This document shows positions 15,446 through 25,753 of a DNA stretch of 64,000 bases, in pieces; positions within the stretch are counted from its first letter, which is position 1, and every line of letters begins with the position of its first letter. Location: contig NZ_CP005286.1 of the NCBI RefSeq assembly GCF_000819445.1, positions 1,922,001 through 1,986,000 of the forward strand, in the 5' to 3' direction. Made by a program: the position numbers and the translations under genes. The stretch comes from Corynebacterium humireducens NBRC 106098 = DSM 45392 (GTDB lineage Bacteria > Actinomycetota > Actinomycetes > Mycobacteriales > Mycobacteriaceae). The notes under the pieces were generated by a model. That model was not told the DNA's origin, did no database searches, and saw nothing but the letters and a program-made list of their open reading frames with translations.

Positions 15446-16186
15446 CTACTGCTGCTTGACTCCGCCGAATCGACGGTCACGCGAAGCGTACTCAACCACA
15501 GCATCGTACAGATCCTGCGGGGTGAAGTCCGGGAACAGCTTGTCCTGGTAGACCATCTCGGCGTAGGCGGACTGCCAGATGAGGAAGTTGGAGGTCCGCT
15601 TCTCACCCGAGGGACGCAGGAACAGGTCCACGTCGGGCATGTCGGGCTCGTCGAGGAAATCGGGGAACGTCTTCTCCGTGATCTGCTCCGGGCGCAGCTC
15701 ACCGGCGGCGGCGCGGCGGGCGATCTCCCGGGCGGCGTCGACAAGCTCGGCGCGACCGCCGTAGTTGACGCACATCGCCAGGGTCATGCGGGTGTTGTCC
15801 TTCGTCAGCTCCTCCGCGACCTCGAACTCGCGGATGACGCTGCGCCACAGACGCGGGCGGCGGCCGACCCAGCGCACGCGCACCCCCTTCTCGTGGAGGG
15901 TGTCCCGCTGCCGACGCAGCACATCCCGGTTGAAGCCCATGAGGAAACGCACCTCGTCCGCCGAGCGGCGCCAGTTCTCCGTCGAGAAGGCGTAGGCCGA
16001 CAGGTACGGCACGCCGAGGGCGAGGCAGGCGTCGACGACGTCCATGAGGACGGCCTCCCCGCGCTTGTGTCCCTCGGTGCGCTTGAGCCCCTGCTGCTGG
16101 GCCCACCGCCCGTTGCCGTCCATGACCAGTGCGATGTGGTCGGGGATGAACTGGGCGGGGATGTCCGGTGGAGTTGGAAGAGTCAC
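15446..16186 (-). CDS. uppS: Undecaprenyl (isoprenyl) diphosphate synthase, cis type
   Basis: Condenses isopentenyl diphosphate to make the lipid carrier for cell-wall synthesis. 246 residues from a GTG. Signature motifs: [17 protein letters not shown] (catalytic D23), [19 protein letters not shown], and [32 protein letters not shown] seven bases before the GTG, overlapping the recO stop codon, may give it an extra promoter. Confidence 0.95.
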   Translation of the reverse strand: MTLPTPPDIPAQFIPDHIALVMDGNGRWAQQQGLKRTEGHKRGEAVLMDVVDACLALGVPYLSAYAFSTENWRRSADEVRFLMGFNRDVLRRQRDTLHEKGVRVRWVGRRPRLWRSVIREFEVAEELTKDNTRMTLAMCVNYGGRAELVDAAREIARRAAAGELRPEQITEKTFPDFLDEPDMPDVDLFLRPSGEKRTSNFLIWQSAYAEMVYQDKLFPDFTPQDLYDAVVEYASRDRRFGGVKQQ

Positions 16187-16196
16187 GCAGACAAGT

Positions 16197-16931
16197 CTAC
16201 GTCTGGTCCATCACGCCCAGGCTCGTGACCTTCTGTTCCAGGTGCCACTGCAGATGTGCCCTGGTCAGACGGTGTGCGACGGCGCCGAGGTGCGGGGCTT
16301 GCGCGACGATCCCCAGCGCTGCCGGCCAGTGCGCGTTGTTGAGCAGCCACATCAGGTGCAGCGACTCCTCCGGCACCTCCGCCGAACCGGGCGGACGGCA
16401 CTGCACGCACGCCGCCCCACCCACCGCCGGGTGGAAGGCGTGGTGCGGGCCCGGGGCCCCGCACTGGGCGCAGTCGAAGAGGCTCGGGGCCCAGCCGGCG
16501 TGCGTCATCCCCTGCAGCAGGAAGGCGTCGAGCACCACCGTCGGATGCGCGGTGGTCTGCATGCGGGCGAGGGTCTCGGTGAGGTGGTCGAAGAGCCACG
16601 GGTCCCCCTCGTGGGCGAGCCGCTCCGCCGTCTCGAGCGCCGCGCAGGCCGCGGTGTAGCGCTCGTAGTTGTCGATGATCCCGCTGCCGTAGAACGCCAC
16701 CGTGTCCGCCCCCGTGATGGACTCCAGGTTGCGGCCCGGGTAGAGCTGCACGTCGATGTCCACGAAGTGCTGCAGCCGCGACCCGAAACGCGACTTCGCG
16801 CGCCGCACCCCCTTAGCGACGCCGCGCTTCACCCCGTGACTCCGGGTCAGCAGCACGATGATGCGGTCGGCCTCGCCGAAGTCATGGGTCCGCACCACCA
16901 GGGCGCGGTCCCGGTACGGCTGGGCACGCAC
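16197..16931 (-). CDS. recO: DNA repair protein RecO
   Basis: Loads RecA in the RecFOR gap-repair pathway. 244 residues. An N-terminal OB-fold ([28 protein letters not shown]) is followed by a helical domain with a C4 zinc site (CAQC at about 157 and CVQC about 20 residues later). GTG start immediately after the era stop codon, so translationally linked. Confidence 0.94.
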   Translation of the reverse strand: MRAQPYRDRALVVRTHDFGEADRIIVLLTRSHGVKRGVAKGVRRAKSRFGSRLQHFVDIDVQLYPGRNLESITGADTVAFYGSGIIDNYERYTAACAALETAERLAHEGDPWLFDHLTETLARMQTTAHPTVVLDAFLLQGMTHAGWAPSLFDCAQCGAPGPHHAFHPAVGGAACVQCRPPGSAEVPEESLHLMWLLNNAHWPAALGIVAQAPHLGAVAHRLTRAHLQWHLEQKVTSLGVMDQT

Positions 16932-17843
16932 CTAGAACCCCAGTCGGCCCAGGGACTTCGGGTCGGACTGCCAGTTCTTCAGCACCTTCAGGCGCAGGTC
17001 CAGGTACACGTTCCGGCCCAGCAGCCGGTTGATCTCCAGGCGCGAGTTGTGGATGATCCGGCCGAGACGACGCCCGTCACGCCCCTGGATGATGGCCTTC
17101 TGGCCCTCCCGCTCCAGGTAGATGATGGCGTGGATGGTGGTCCTGCCCTCGTCGTCGTAGATCTCGTCCACCTCGACCGCCACCGAGTGCGGCAGCTCGT
17201 CCTTGAGGCCGCTCAGCGCCGCCTCCCGGATGAGCTCGGAGATGCGCTTCTCCGTCTCCTCGTCGGTGACGTGGTCGTCCGGGTAGAACTTCGGGCCCTC
17301 GGGGAGGAGGGACGTGATGACGTCGAGAAGCACGTCCACCTGGGTGCCGTCCTGCGCGGAGACCGGCACCACCTCGGACTCGCCGCCGAGCAGCTCGTGC
17401 AGCGCGAGCAGCTGCGCCCCGACCTGGTCCTTCGAGGCCTTGTCCAGCTTGGTCACGATGCCGACGATCGGGGTGTCCGGCACCACCTTGCGCAGGTTCT
17501 CCAGGATCCAGCGGTCGCCGGGGCCGATCTTCTCGTCCGCCGGGACCGTGAAACCGATGAGGTCGACGTCCGCGTAGGTGTCCTTGACCATCTCGTTGAG
17601 CCGCTCACCCAGCAGCGTCCGCGGCTTGTGCAGACCCGGGGTGTCCACGACCACGATCTGCGCGTCCTCCCGGTGGACGAGACCGCGGATCGGGTGACGC
17701 GTGGTCTCCGGCTGGTTGGCGGTGATGGCGATCTTCTCCCCCACCAGTGCGTTGGTGAGGGTGGACTTGCCGGTGTTGGGCCGGCCGACGAAGCTGACGA
17801 AACCGGAACGGAAACCTTCCGGGGTGTCGGTGAATGAGCTGAT
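16932..17843 (-). CDS. era: GTPase Era with a non-canonical ATC start
   Basis: Membrane-associated GTPase for 16S rRNA/30S maturation. 303 residues if started at ATC 17843-17841. G1 GRPNTGKS (20-27), DTPGLH (G3) and TKLDKA (G4) are present, and a KH domain is at the C-terminus (KAIIQGRDGRRLGRIIH). No ATG, GTG or TTG exists in frame between the P-loop and the upstream pdxY stop. The first standard start (a GTG in NALVGEK) is downstream of the P-loop. The ATC has AGGAG five bases upstream and encodes the first residue of ISSFTDTPEG, where relatives start M-S-F-T-D. CTG (17879) and ATT (17867) are weaker options. Confidence 0.92.
   Translation of the reverse strand: MSSFTDTPEGFRSGFVSFVGRPNTGKSTLTNALVGEKIAITANQPETTRHPIRGLVHREDAQIVVVDTPGLHKPRTLLGERLNEMVKDTYADVDLIGFTVPADEKIGPGDRWILENLRKVVPDTPIVGIVTKLDKASKDQVGAQLLALHELLGGESEVVPVSAQDGTQVDVLLDVITSLLPEGPKFYPDDHVTDEETEKRISELIREAALSGLKDELPHSVAVEVDEIYDDEGRTTIHAIIYLEREGQKAIIQGRDGRRLGRIIHNSRLEINRLLGRNVYLDLRLKVLKNWQSDPKSLGRLGF
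17319..17331 (-). repeat. GCTTCTCGACG word, variant
   Basis: First eleven bases match the repeated word; ends GTC. Read as Leu-Leu-Asp-Val. Confidence 0.5.
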
Positions 17844-17880
17844 GGGGACTCCTCGGTCCTGGGGAATGGTGGTGTCCAGA

Positions 17881-18741
17881 TTACCTGACCTGCGTGACCT
17901 CGAACTGCATCCGCGGGTGCGCGTAGGCGTCCTGGGACTCGATGAGCAGCAGCTCGCGGGAATCAGCACGGTAGGTGTTCTCGACGAGGTCGAAGACGGA
18001 GGAGGCCGTCTTCGCCAGCGCGTCGGCGGCGTCGCCGGTGGAGACGTAGTGGCCGGTGAACAGCGCGGCGGTGACGTCACCGGAGCCGTTGCGCTTGAAG
18101 GGCAGGTACGGGGTGCGGACGATCCAGGCACCCTGGTCATTGACCACCAGCATCTCGATGGTGTCGGCCGGACGGTCCGGACGCTCCACCGAGGTGACCA
18201 GCACCGTCGACGGGCCCATCCCGCGGGCGACGTCCACCGCCTCGAGGGTGGACTCCAGGCAGGTGGCCTCCCGGCCCGTGAGGTAGCCCAGCTCGAACTG
18301 GTTCGGGGTGATGATGTCCGCGACCGGGACGACCCGGTCACGCAGCAGCGGCGGGATGAGGTCGGAGACGTGGCAGCCGGAGCGGGCGTTGCCCATCACC
18401 GGGTCGCAGGCGTACACGGCCTGCGGGTTCGCCGCCTTGACCTTCGCCACGGCGTCGATGATGACGTCCGCGATCTCCGCGCCACCCTGGTAGCCGGAGA
18501 GCACCGCGTCGACCTCGCCGAGCACACCGCGCTCCTCGATGCCCGTGATGATCTCCGCGACCTCGGAGGCCGGGATCATCGGACCCCGCCACGCGCCGTA
18601 ACCGGTGTGGTTGGAGAAGTTGACGGTGTACACCGGCCACACCTCGTGCCCCAGACGCTGGAGCGGGAAGACGGCCGCGGAGTTGCCGACGTGGCCGTAC
18701 GCCACGGAGGACTGGATCGAGAGGATGTTCACGCCCGTCAT
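17881..18741 (-). CDS. pdxY: Pyridoxal kinase
   Basis: Phosphorylates pyridoxal for B6 salvage. 286 residues from the ATG at 18741. Ribokinase-like fold with NILSIQSSVAYGHVGNSAA, FSNHTGYGAWRG, YACDPVMGN, ITPNQFELGYLTG and the catalytic NGSGDVTAALFTGH. Divergence from PdxK-type kinases supports PdxY. Followed 37 bases later by era. Confidence 0.93.
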   Translation of the reverse strand: MTGVNILSIQSSVAYGHVGNSAAVFPLQRLGHEVWPVYTVNFSNHTGYGAWRGPMIPASEVAEIITGIEERGVLGEVDAVLSGYQGGAEIADVIIDAVAKVKAANPQAVYACDPVMGNARSGCHVSDLIPPLLRDRVVPVADIITPNQFELGYLTGREATCLESTLEAVDVARGMGPSTVLVTSVERPDRPADTIEMLVVNDQGAWIVRTPYLPFKRNGSGDVTAALFTGHYVSTGDAADALAKTASSVFDLVENTYRADSRELLLIESQDAYAHPRMQFEVTQVR

Positions 18742-18768
18742 TGTGCTCCCCCAGGAGGGGAAAAACAA

Positions 18769-20097
18769 TCAGCTGGCGTCGTCGCCCTCGGTGGGACGCT
18801 CCAGCACCTCCACCACGACCGACCGCACACGCATACGGCCGCGGCGGTCCCGCCCGCCCTCGGCGGTGAGGCGCAGCCCGCAGGACTCCACCGTCGCCCC
18901 CGGCAGGGGCACGCGCCCCAGCTCGTAGCCGATGAGACCGGCGACCGACTCGACCTGGTCCTCGATCTCCTCGGTGAACTCGACGTCGATGTCGTGGTCG
19001 TCGTGGATCTCGTCGACGAGGTCCTCCAGCGACAGGCGCGAGACCGCCCGGTAGGTGCGCGGACCGATCTTCTCGATCGGCGCGACCTCGGCGACGTCGT
19101 ACTCGTCGGCGATCTCACCGACGATCTCCTCGAGGATGTCCTCCATGGTGATCAGACCGGCGATGCCGCCGTACTCGTCCACGAGCATGGCCATGTGGAT
19201 CTTGTCGCGCTGCATCTCGTGGAGCAGCTCGTCGAGGTTCTTCGAGTCGGGCACGAAGGTCGGCGGACGCATGACCTCGGTCACCGCCACGGACGCCCCG
19301 CCGTCGGTGAGGTGGTACGTGTGGCGCACCAGGTCCTTGATGTAGACGATGCCCAGGATGTCGTCGATGTTCTCACCCACGACCGGCACGCGCGAATGAC
19401 CGGAACGCACACACAGCGTGGTGGCCTGGCCGGCGTGCTTGCCCTCCTCGATCCAGATCATCTCGGTGCGCGGCACCATGACCTGCCGGGCGGTGGTCGA
19501 CGCGAGGTCGAACACCGACTGGATCATGCGGCGCTCCTCGATCTCCACGATGCCGTGCTCCTGGGCGATGTCCACCATCTCCCGGAGCTCCACCTCCGTG
19601 GCGTAGGGGCCGTCCCGGAAACCACTGCCCGGGGCGATGAGGTTGCCCACCCAGATGAGCACCCGCGACACCGGGCCGAGGACGAAGGCCGTGCCCTGCA
19701 GCACCATCGCCGAACGCAGGGAGACCGAGTACGGGTTCTTGCGGCCCATCGTCCGGCCGAAGACACCGACCACGGCGTACGTGAACAGGGCGACCGCCAC
19801 GATGGCGATCGTGATGGCCCACGCGTCCGAGGCGATGAGCTCCCTCGCCAGGGCGGCGGCGAAGACGGCCGCGGTGGCGTCGAGAAGCGTCTTGAGCAGG
19901 ATGAGCAGGTTGATGTTGTCCGCGCGGTGCTCCACGACCTTGAGCAGCGAACGCGCGCCGGCGACCTCGTCCTTCACCATGCCCTCGACGCGGGCGCGGG
20001 AGATGGAGCTGACGGCGGACTCGACGGTGCCGACCAGGCCCGACAGAGCCAACGCCAGCAGCGTCACCCCGCCGAACCAGATGACCTCCATCTCCAT
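18769..20097 (-). CDS. CorC/HlyC-family CNNM-type membrane protein
   Basis: 442 residues. DUF21 (CNNM transmembrane) region at 1 to about 190 with hydrophobic segments near the N-terminus and at about 80-110 and 125-145. Then two CBS domains (about 200-330, PRTEMIWIEEG and DKIHMAMLVDEYGGIAGLITMEDILEEIVGEI) and a CorC_HlyC domain, ending in an acidic tail. Implicated in Mg/Co homeostasis. Overlaps ybeY by one base. Confidence 0.92.
   Translation of the reverse strand: MEMEVIWFGGVTLLALALSGLVGTVESAVSSISRARVEGMVKDEVAGARSLLKVVEHRADNINLLILLKTLLDATAAVFAAALARELIASDAWAITIAIVAVALFTYAVVGVFGRTMGRKNPYSVSLRSAMVLQGTAFVLGPVSRVLIWVGNLIAPGSGFRDGPYATEVELREMVDIAQEHGIVEIEERRMIQSVFDLASTTARQVMVPRTEMIWIEEGKHAGQATTLCVRSGHSRVPVVGENIDDILGIVYIKDLVRHTYHLTDGGASVAVTEVMRPPTFVPDSKNLDELLHEMQRDKIHMAMLVDEYGGIAGLITMEDILEEIVGEIADEYDVAEVAPIEKIGPRTYRAVSRLSLEDLVDEIHDDHDIDVEFTEEIEDQVESVAGLIGYELGRVPLPGATVESCGLRLTAEGGRDRRGRMRVRSVVVEVLERPTEGDDAS
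19876..19888 (-). repeat. GCTTCTCGACGCC word
   Basis: Exact copy read as Leu-Leu-Asp-Ala after ACG. Confidence 0.7.
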
Positions 20098-20707
20098 CAG
20101 GCGTCACCGGCGGGTTCGCCGATGGCCGGGATGCCGCCCCCGGGGACGATGTCGTCGAGGGCCTCCCGGTCCGCGGCGGAGGGGAAGGCCTGCGCGCCGC
20201 TCGGCTTCGGCTGGTACTCGACGCCGCGGCGGGCCACGTCGTCGTACCAGTCGGCGAGCAGCTCATTCTGCAGGGCGAACATCTCCTGCTCCTCGGCCGG
20301 GGTGGCGTGGTCGTAGCCCAGCAGGTGCAGGCAGCCGTGCACGGTGAGCAGCGCCAGCTCGTGGTCGAGGCCGTGCCCCGCGGCGGTCGCCTGCTTCGCG
20401 GCGAACTCCGGGCACAGCACGATGTCACCGAGCAGCGCCGGGCCGGGGTGCTTCGAGTCGGGTCGGCCCCCGAGGGCGGTGCCGGAACCCGGGGTGAGCT
20501 CGTCCATCGGGAAGGTCATCACGTCGGTGGGGCCGTCCAGGTCGAGCCAGCGCACGTGGAGGTCCGTGATCGTCTTCAGGTCGACGATGTGGATGGACGC
20601 CTCCGCATCGGGGTGGATGTCCATCTCGCCGAGGGCGAAGGAGGCGACGTCGATGAGCATCTCCTCGTTGACGCCCGCGTACCCGGATTCGTTGAAGACC
20701 TCGATGC

Positions 20708-20711
<4 letters not shown>
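20097..20711 (-). CDS. ybeY: Endoribonuclease YbeY
   Basis: Single-strand endoribonuclease required for 16S rRNA 3' maturation and ribosome quality control. 204 residues. Zinc motif [11 protein letters not shown] (H125, H129, H135) and DVMTFPMDE. The core ends near 155; the remaining ~50 residues form a Pro/Gly-rich tail absent from short homologs. Overlaps phoH by four bases. Confidence 0.95.
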
Positions 20712-21676
<965 letters not shown>

Positions 21677-21719
21677 GGAGTACGGCGCCTGCTTTCTTCT
21701 CGAAACGTTTAGGGGAACT

Positions 21720-22442
21720 CTACCAGCGGCCCGTGAGCACTCCGATGGCCGACAGGGCCACCATCGACGCACTCGCCGTGCGCAGTACCTCGGGGCCCAG
21801 TTTCACGGCCCGCGCCCCCGCGTCGGTGAGCTTCGCCAGCTCCTCCGGGCCGATGCCGCCCTCGGGTCCGACGATGAGCACGAGCTCGTCGACGTCGAGG
21901 TCGATCTCCCGCAGCGGGGTCGCCGACTCCTCGTGGAGGACCAGCGCGGGACGCCCGGCGATGAGCTCGGCCAGCTGCGCCGTGGTCACCGGCTCCCGGA
22001 CCGTCGGGATGCGGGTCCGGCGCGACTGCTTCGCCGCCGCCAGCGCCGCCGCCTCCCACTTGGCCACACCCTTGGCGGCCTTCGGTCCGACCCACTTAGC
22101 GACGCAGCGCTCCGCCTGCCACGGCACGATCTCATCGGCCCCGGCCTGCGTCGCCAGGTCGACGGCCAGCTCGGAGCGGTCCGCCTTGGGCAGGGCCTGC
22201 ACGACGGTCACCGCCGGACGCGGCTGCGTGTCGACGCCCACCTCCTCCACCTCCCCCGTCAGCTCCTCCCTGCCACGGGTGGCGGTGACGGTGACGGTGG
22301 CGTGGGTCCCGCGGCCGTCGACGAGCATGATCTGCTCGCCGGGCTGGATCCTCTTGACGGTGACCGCGTGCCGCCCCTCCGGGCCGGCCAGAGTGACCGT
22401 CCCCTCGAAGGGGCCGGGGTGGACGAAGACGGGCAGACTCAT
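21720..22442 (-). CDS. rsmE: 16S rRNA m3U1498 methyltransferase
   Basis: 240 residues. An N-terminal PUA-like part is followed by a SPOUT knot with [21 protein letters not shown] and [16 protein letters not shown], the SAM-binding loops. It overlaps the dnaJ gene by four bases, so the pair is co-translated. Confidence 0.95.
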   Translation of the reverse strand: MSLPVFVHPGPFEGTVTLAGPEGRHAVTVKRIQPGEQIMLVDGRGTHATVTVTATRGREELTGEVEEVGVDTQPRPAVTVVQALPKADRSELAVDLATQAGADEIVPWQAERCVAKWVGPKAAKGVAKWEAAALAAAKQSRRTRIPTVREPVTTAQLAELIAGRPALVLHEESATPLREIDLDVDELVLIVGPEGGIGPEELAKLTDAGARAVKLGPEVLRTASASMVALSAIGVLTGRW

Positions 22443-23578
22443 CGGTTACGGAACTTGCTCTTCAGCCGGGAGAAGAAGCCGCCGTCATCCTCGCCCTCGC
22501 GGTTGACGCGGGAGGACTCGTTGCGGTGCGCGCGGATCTGCTCGAGGAGCTCGCGGGTGCGGTCGTCGAGCTCGGTGGGGATGAACACCTGGACGTGGGC
22601 GTAGAGGTCGCCGCGCCCCTCGGTGCGCAGGTGCGGCATGCCCTCGCCGACGAGGTGGATCTGATCGGAGGGCTGGGTGCCGGCCGGGATGTCGATGATG
22701 AGGTCCTCGCCCTTGAGGTCCTCGAGGGTGACCTGCGCCCCCAGGGCGGCGTCGACGGCCGGGACGCGGACGGTGACGTGCAGGTTGTCCCCCTCCCGGT
22801 GGAACACCGGGTGCGGACGGGTGGAGACCTCCACGTAGAGGTCACCGGCCGGGCCACCACCGTGGCCGACCTCGCCCTGCCCCGCCATGCGGATGCGCAT
22901 GCCGTTGCTGATGCCGGCCGGGACGTTGACCACCAGGTCACGGCGCTTCTTCACGCGACCACCACCGGAGCAGCGGGTGCAGGGGTCCTGGATGATCTCG
23001 CCGTAGCCGTCACACGCCGGGCAGGGACGCGAGGTCATGATGTTGCCCAGGAAGGAACGCTGCATCTCCTGCACCTCACCCTGACCGTGGCACTGGCCAC
23101 AGGTGACGGGCTTCGACCGGGACTCCGAACCGGAGCCCGCGCAGTGGTCGCACACCACGGCGGTGTCGACGGTGATGTCCTTCTTCACACCCGCGAAAGC
23201 CTCCTCGAGGGTGATCGAGGCCCGCAGCAGGGCGTCATTACCCGGCTGGACACGGGACCGCGGACCACGGGCCCCGCCCGCGCCGCCACCGAAGAAGGCC
23301 TCGAAGATGTCACCGAAGCCGCCACCCCCGCCGAAGCCGCCCGGCATGCCGCCGTTGCCCTGCTCCATCGGGTCGCCGCCCATGTCGACGATCCGCCGCT
23401 TCTCGGGGTCGGTGAGCACCTCATGCGCCACCGACGCCTCACGGAACTTCTCCGCCGCCTCCTCCGAGGGGTTCACGTCCGGGTGGTACTTGCGGGCGAG
23501 CCGGCGGTAGGCCTTCTTGATCTCCGCGTCGGTCGCCGACTTCTCGACACCCAGAATTCCGTAATAATCACGAGCCAC
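22439..23578 (-). CDS. dnaJ2: Co-chaperone DnaJ2
   Basis: 379 residues. J domain with HPD at 32-34, a Gly/Phe-rich linker (about 75-100), four CxxCxGxG zinc modules ([32 protein letters not shown]) and a C-terminal substrate domain. Stimulates DnaK ATPase. Located 44 bases after hrcA, the usual actinobacterial hrcA-dnaJ2 pair. Confidence 0.96.
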   Translation of the reverse strand: MARDYYGILGVEKSATDAEIKKAYRRLARKYHPDVNPSEEAAEKFREASVAHEVLTDPEKRRIVDMGGDPMEQGNGGMPGGFGGGGGFGDIFEAFFGGGAGGARGPRSRVQPGNDALLRASITLEEAFAGVKKDITVDTAVVCDHCAGSGSESRSKPVTCGQCHGQGEVQEMQRSFLGNIMTSRPCPACDGYGEIIQDPCTRCSGGGRVKKRRDLVVNVPAGISNGMRIRMAGQGEVGHGGGPAGDLYVEVSTRPHPVFHREGDNLHVTVRVPAVDAALGAQVTLEDLKGEDLIIDIPAGTQPSDQIHLVGEGMPHLRTEGRGDLYAHVQVFIPTELDDRTRELLEQIRAHRNESSRVNREGEDDGGFFSRLKSKFRNR

Positions 23579-23622
23579 GATGAGACTGATTCCTTCTTGA
23601 CTGTTGGATAACCGAATGAATT

Positions 23623-24630
23623 CTACTCGCCGGCGAGCACACGGCTGACATACCGTGCAACGGCCGACACCTTCGAGATTGTTCCCGGGTAGTCCATGAA
23701 CGTCGGACCCACCACCCCGAGCCCGCCGAGGGCGTGCCCGTCGGAGCCGTAGGCCGTCGCGACGATCGAGGCGTCGTGCAGGTCCTCGTCCTCGTTCTCC
23801 TCACCGATGAGCACGCTGACGTTGCCCAGGTCCGGCACGTTGGTGAGCAGCTTGAGCACCGTCACCTGCTCCTCCAGCGCCTCGATCACACCCGGCAGAC
23901 CGAGGGTGAGGTTGGAGGCGCCGGCCAGGATGAGCCGGTCGGCGGGCTGCTCCACCAGGGTCTCGATGAGGCGCGTCGCCGACCGCGTCAGGGCGTGACT
24001 GATCCGGGCCGGCGGGTTCTCCGCCAGCTCCTCCAGGCTCGTCGAGCCCTCCGTGAGGGTCCGGTCCACGAGCGCCCCGTTGAGCAGGTCACGCAGGAGG
24101 ATGACACCCTCCGCGTCGATGGCCTCCTCGAGTTCGACGTTGCGCTGATCGACCCGCCCGGTGTCGGTGATGAGCACCAGCAGCAGGCGCGTCGGGCCGA
24201 GCGCCACCACCTCGACGTGCTTCACGCGGGAGACCTTGAGGTTGGGCAGCTGGATCACGGCGGCCTGGCGGGTGAGCTGCGCCAGCAGGGTGACGGAACG
24301 GCGCAGGACGTCCTCCAGGTCGACGCCGTCCTCGAGGAAGGTGAGGATCGCCCGCCGCTCGGCCGCGGACAGCGGCTTGAGGTCGTGGATGTGGTCCACG
24401 AACTGGCGGTAGCCCTTCTCCGTGGGGATGCGCCCCGAGCTGGCGTGCTGCTGCACGATGAAGCCCTCGGACTCGAGCACCGCCATGTCGTTGCGGATCG
24501 TCGCACTCGACACCTGGAGCTGGTGCCGCTCCAGCAGGGCCTTCGACCCCACGGGCTCCTGGGAGGCGATGTAGTCGGCCACGATGGCACGCAGCACCTC
24601 CTGCCGACGCCTGTCCGTCGCACTCGTCAT
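23623..24630 (-). CDS. hrcA: Heat-inducible transcription repressor HrcA
   Basis: 335 residues. Winged helix at 1-75 ([51 protein letters not shown]) and a GAF-like dimerisation domain. Represses groE/dnaJ genes by binding CIRCE. Start ATG at 24630 with GGGAGGTGA upstream. A degenerate CIRCE touches the start codon and covers the Shine-Dalgarno region, so it likely represses itself. Confidence 0.96.
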   Translation of the reverse strand: MTSATDRRRQEVLRAIVADYIASQEPVGSKALLERHQLQVSSATIRNDMAVLESEGFIVQQHASSGRIPTEKGYRQFVDHIHDLKPLSAAERRAILTFLEDGVDLEDVLRRSVTLLAQLTRQAAVIQLPNLKVSRVKHVEVVALGPTRLLLVLITDTGRVDQRNVELEEAIDAEGVILLRDLLNGALVDRTLTEGSTSLEELAENPPARISHALTRSATRLIETLVEQPADRLILAGASNLTLGLPGVIEALEEQVTVLKLLTNVPDLGNVSVLIGEENEDEDLHDASIVATAYGSDGHALGGLGVVGPTFMDYPGTISKVSAVARYVSRVLAGE

Positions 24631-24657
24631 CTGGCACTCACCTCCCTTGATTGCCAG
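24631..24657. promoter_or_regulatory. Degenerate CIRCE operator
   Basis: CTGGCACTC, nine-base spacer, GATTGCCAG. The halves are self-symmetric at 8 of 9 positions and match TTAGCACTC-N9-GAGTGCTAA at about 7 and 6 of 9. It lies at the hrcA transcription start. Confidence 0.65.
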
Positions 24658-24658
24658 C

Positions 24659-24664
24659 ATTATA
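24659..24664 (-). promoter_or_regulatory. -10 box for hrcA
   Basis: Perfect TATAAT on the minus strand, ending next to the CIRCE. The predicted transcription start falls inside the operator. Confidence 0.65.
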
Positions 24665-24772
24665 TGCCTAAACACCCCGTATCGGGAATGCCGGCGACTG
24701 GCCTCCGGCGATCCCGGGAATTACATTTGTCCGAACAACCCGTCCGCATTCCCGCAGAGAACCAGAGGCCCC

Positions 24773-25123
24773 ATGTCCCACCGCCACGACGAACCCCTGC
24801 TGGCCAACCCGTTCGACCCGCCGTCGATCCCGGCCGCGGTCGTCCCCACGGAGACCCCGGAGCGGTCCTCCCGGTCGCGGATGGTCGCCGTGATCCTGGG
24901 CATCTTCCTCGGCGTCCTCGGTGCGCACAACCTCTACCTCGGGTACCGCCGGAACGGCGTGGCCCAGCTCCTGCTGTGGGGCGCCACCCTCCTCTTCGAG
25001 GGCACGACCCTGGGCACCCTGGGCGTGCTCGTCCTCATCGGCTGGGTCCTCGCCGACCTCGCCCGACTGGTCCTCCGGTCCGGGAAATTCCTCCTCGACG
25101 GCCACGGACGACCCCTCCGCTGA
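24773..25123 (+). CDS. TM2-domain membrane protein
   Basis: 116 residues from the ATG at 24773 with AGAGG upstream. A disordered Pro-rich N-terminus (1-38) is followed by a TM2 domain: VAVILGIFLGVLGAHNLYLGYRR, then QLLLWGATLLF and a third hydrophobic stretch GTLGVLVLIGWVLADLARLVL. TM2 proteins have no fixed function. It is the first gene to the right of hrcA and reads towards the conflict-like cluster, 106 bases ahead of it; whether it belongs is open. Confidence 0.8.
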   Translation: MSHRHDEPLLANPFDPPSIPAAVVPTETPERSSRSRMVAVILGIFLGVLGAHNLYLGYRRNGVAQLLLWGATLLFEGTTLGTLGVLVLIGWVLADLARLVLRSGKFLLDGHGRPLR

Positions 25124-25229
25124 ACCTTCCCCCCGCCAGCCGCCCGCCCCCGAAGAACAGCGTGGAGCCGACACATCTGCTCTACTTGGTGGGTAGAACT
25201 GCGCACGACCCTGACCCTCCGGAGCCCCG

Positions 25230-25748
25230 ATGTCCAACCCCTTCGCCCCTCACGGCGGACAGCCCTCGCCTGATCCCGCCCCCACCCCCGGGTCCCGTTC
25301 CGGAGAGCAGAGCCCGTTCGCAGCGCCCGCCCCCTCCCCCTCCCCGGGTTCCCAGGGGTGGGGTGCCGCCCCGGACACCGACCTCCCGGTGGCTCTCCCT
25401 CCCGGACCCACCACCGCAACCACCGGCCCCTGGCACTTCGTCAGCGCGGCGGCGGTCACCGCGGTGCTGAGCATCGTCCTCGGGCTGGCCGCCTGGCTGG
25501 GGTCCACCGCCACGGAGCCGCTCTGGCTGACGCTCTCCGGTCTGGGCTGGTTCACCGCCGGCATCGTCACCTTCATCCTCCTGGGGCTGCACATCCAGGC
25601 GGACACGAAGCGCCAGGCGGCGGGCCTCTACGTCTCCAATCCCACCCAGACCCTCCTGTACCGGGCGGCGCTGGGTGTCGGGGCGGTCGGTGTCCTCATC
25701 AACGCAGTGGAGATCGCACTGTGGTTCGGCAAGGCCTACGGAGGTTAG
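25230..25748 (+). CDS. Proline-rich three-helix membrane protein, first gene of cluster
   Basis: 172 residues with GGAG six bases before the ATG. Residues 1-65 are disordered and Pro/Gly/Ser-rich, including a QGWGAAPD element. Three membrane helices follow at about 69-91, 98-121 and 144-168. No family recognised. It stops five bases before the vWA gene. The GWG motif recurs in the C-terminal tail of that vWA protein, suggesting a shared or interacting low-complexity segment. Confidence 0.72.
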   Translation: MSNPFAPHGGQPSPDPAPTPGSRSGEQSPFAAPAPSPSPGSQGWGAAPDTDLPVALPPGPTTATTGPWHFVSAAAVTAVLSIVLGLAAWLGSTATEPLWLTLSGLGWFTAGIVTFILLGLHIQADTKRQAAGLYVSNPTQTLLYRAALGVGAVGVLINAVEIALWFGKAYGG

Positions 25749-25753
25749 AAGGA

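Noticed and set aside
16194..16199. TAGACT as an independent promoter for uppS
   Set aside because: Spacing fits, but the box includes the recO stop codon and could be chance; noted under uppS only.
17844..18341. Upstream extension of era to a far ATG
   Set aside because: It would overlap most of pdxY in another frame with low-complexity Ser/Arg sequence and no homology.
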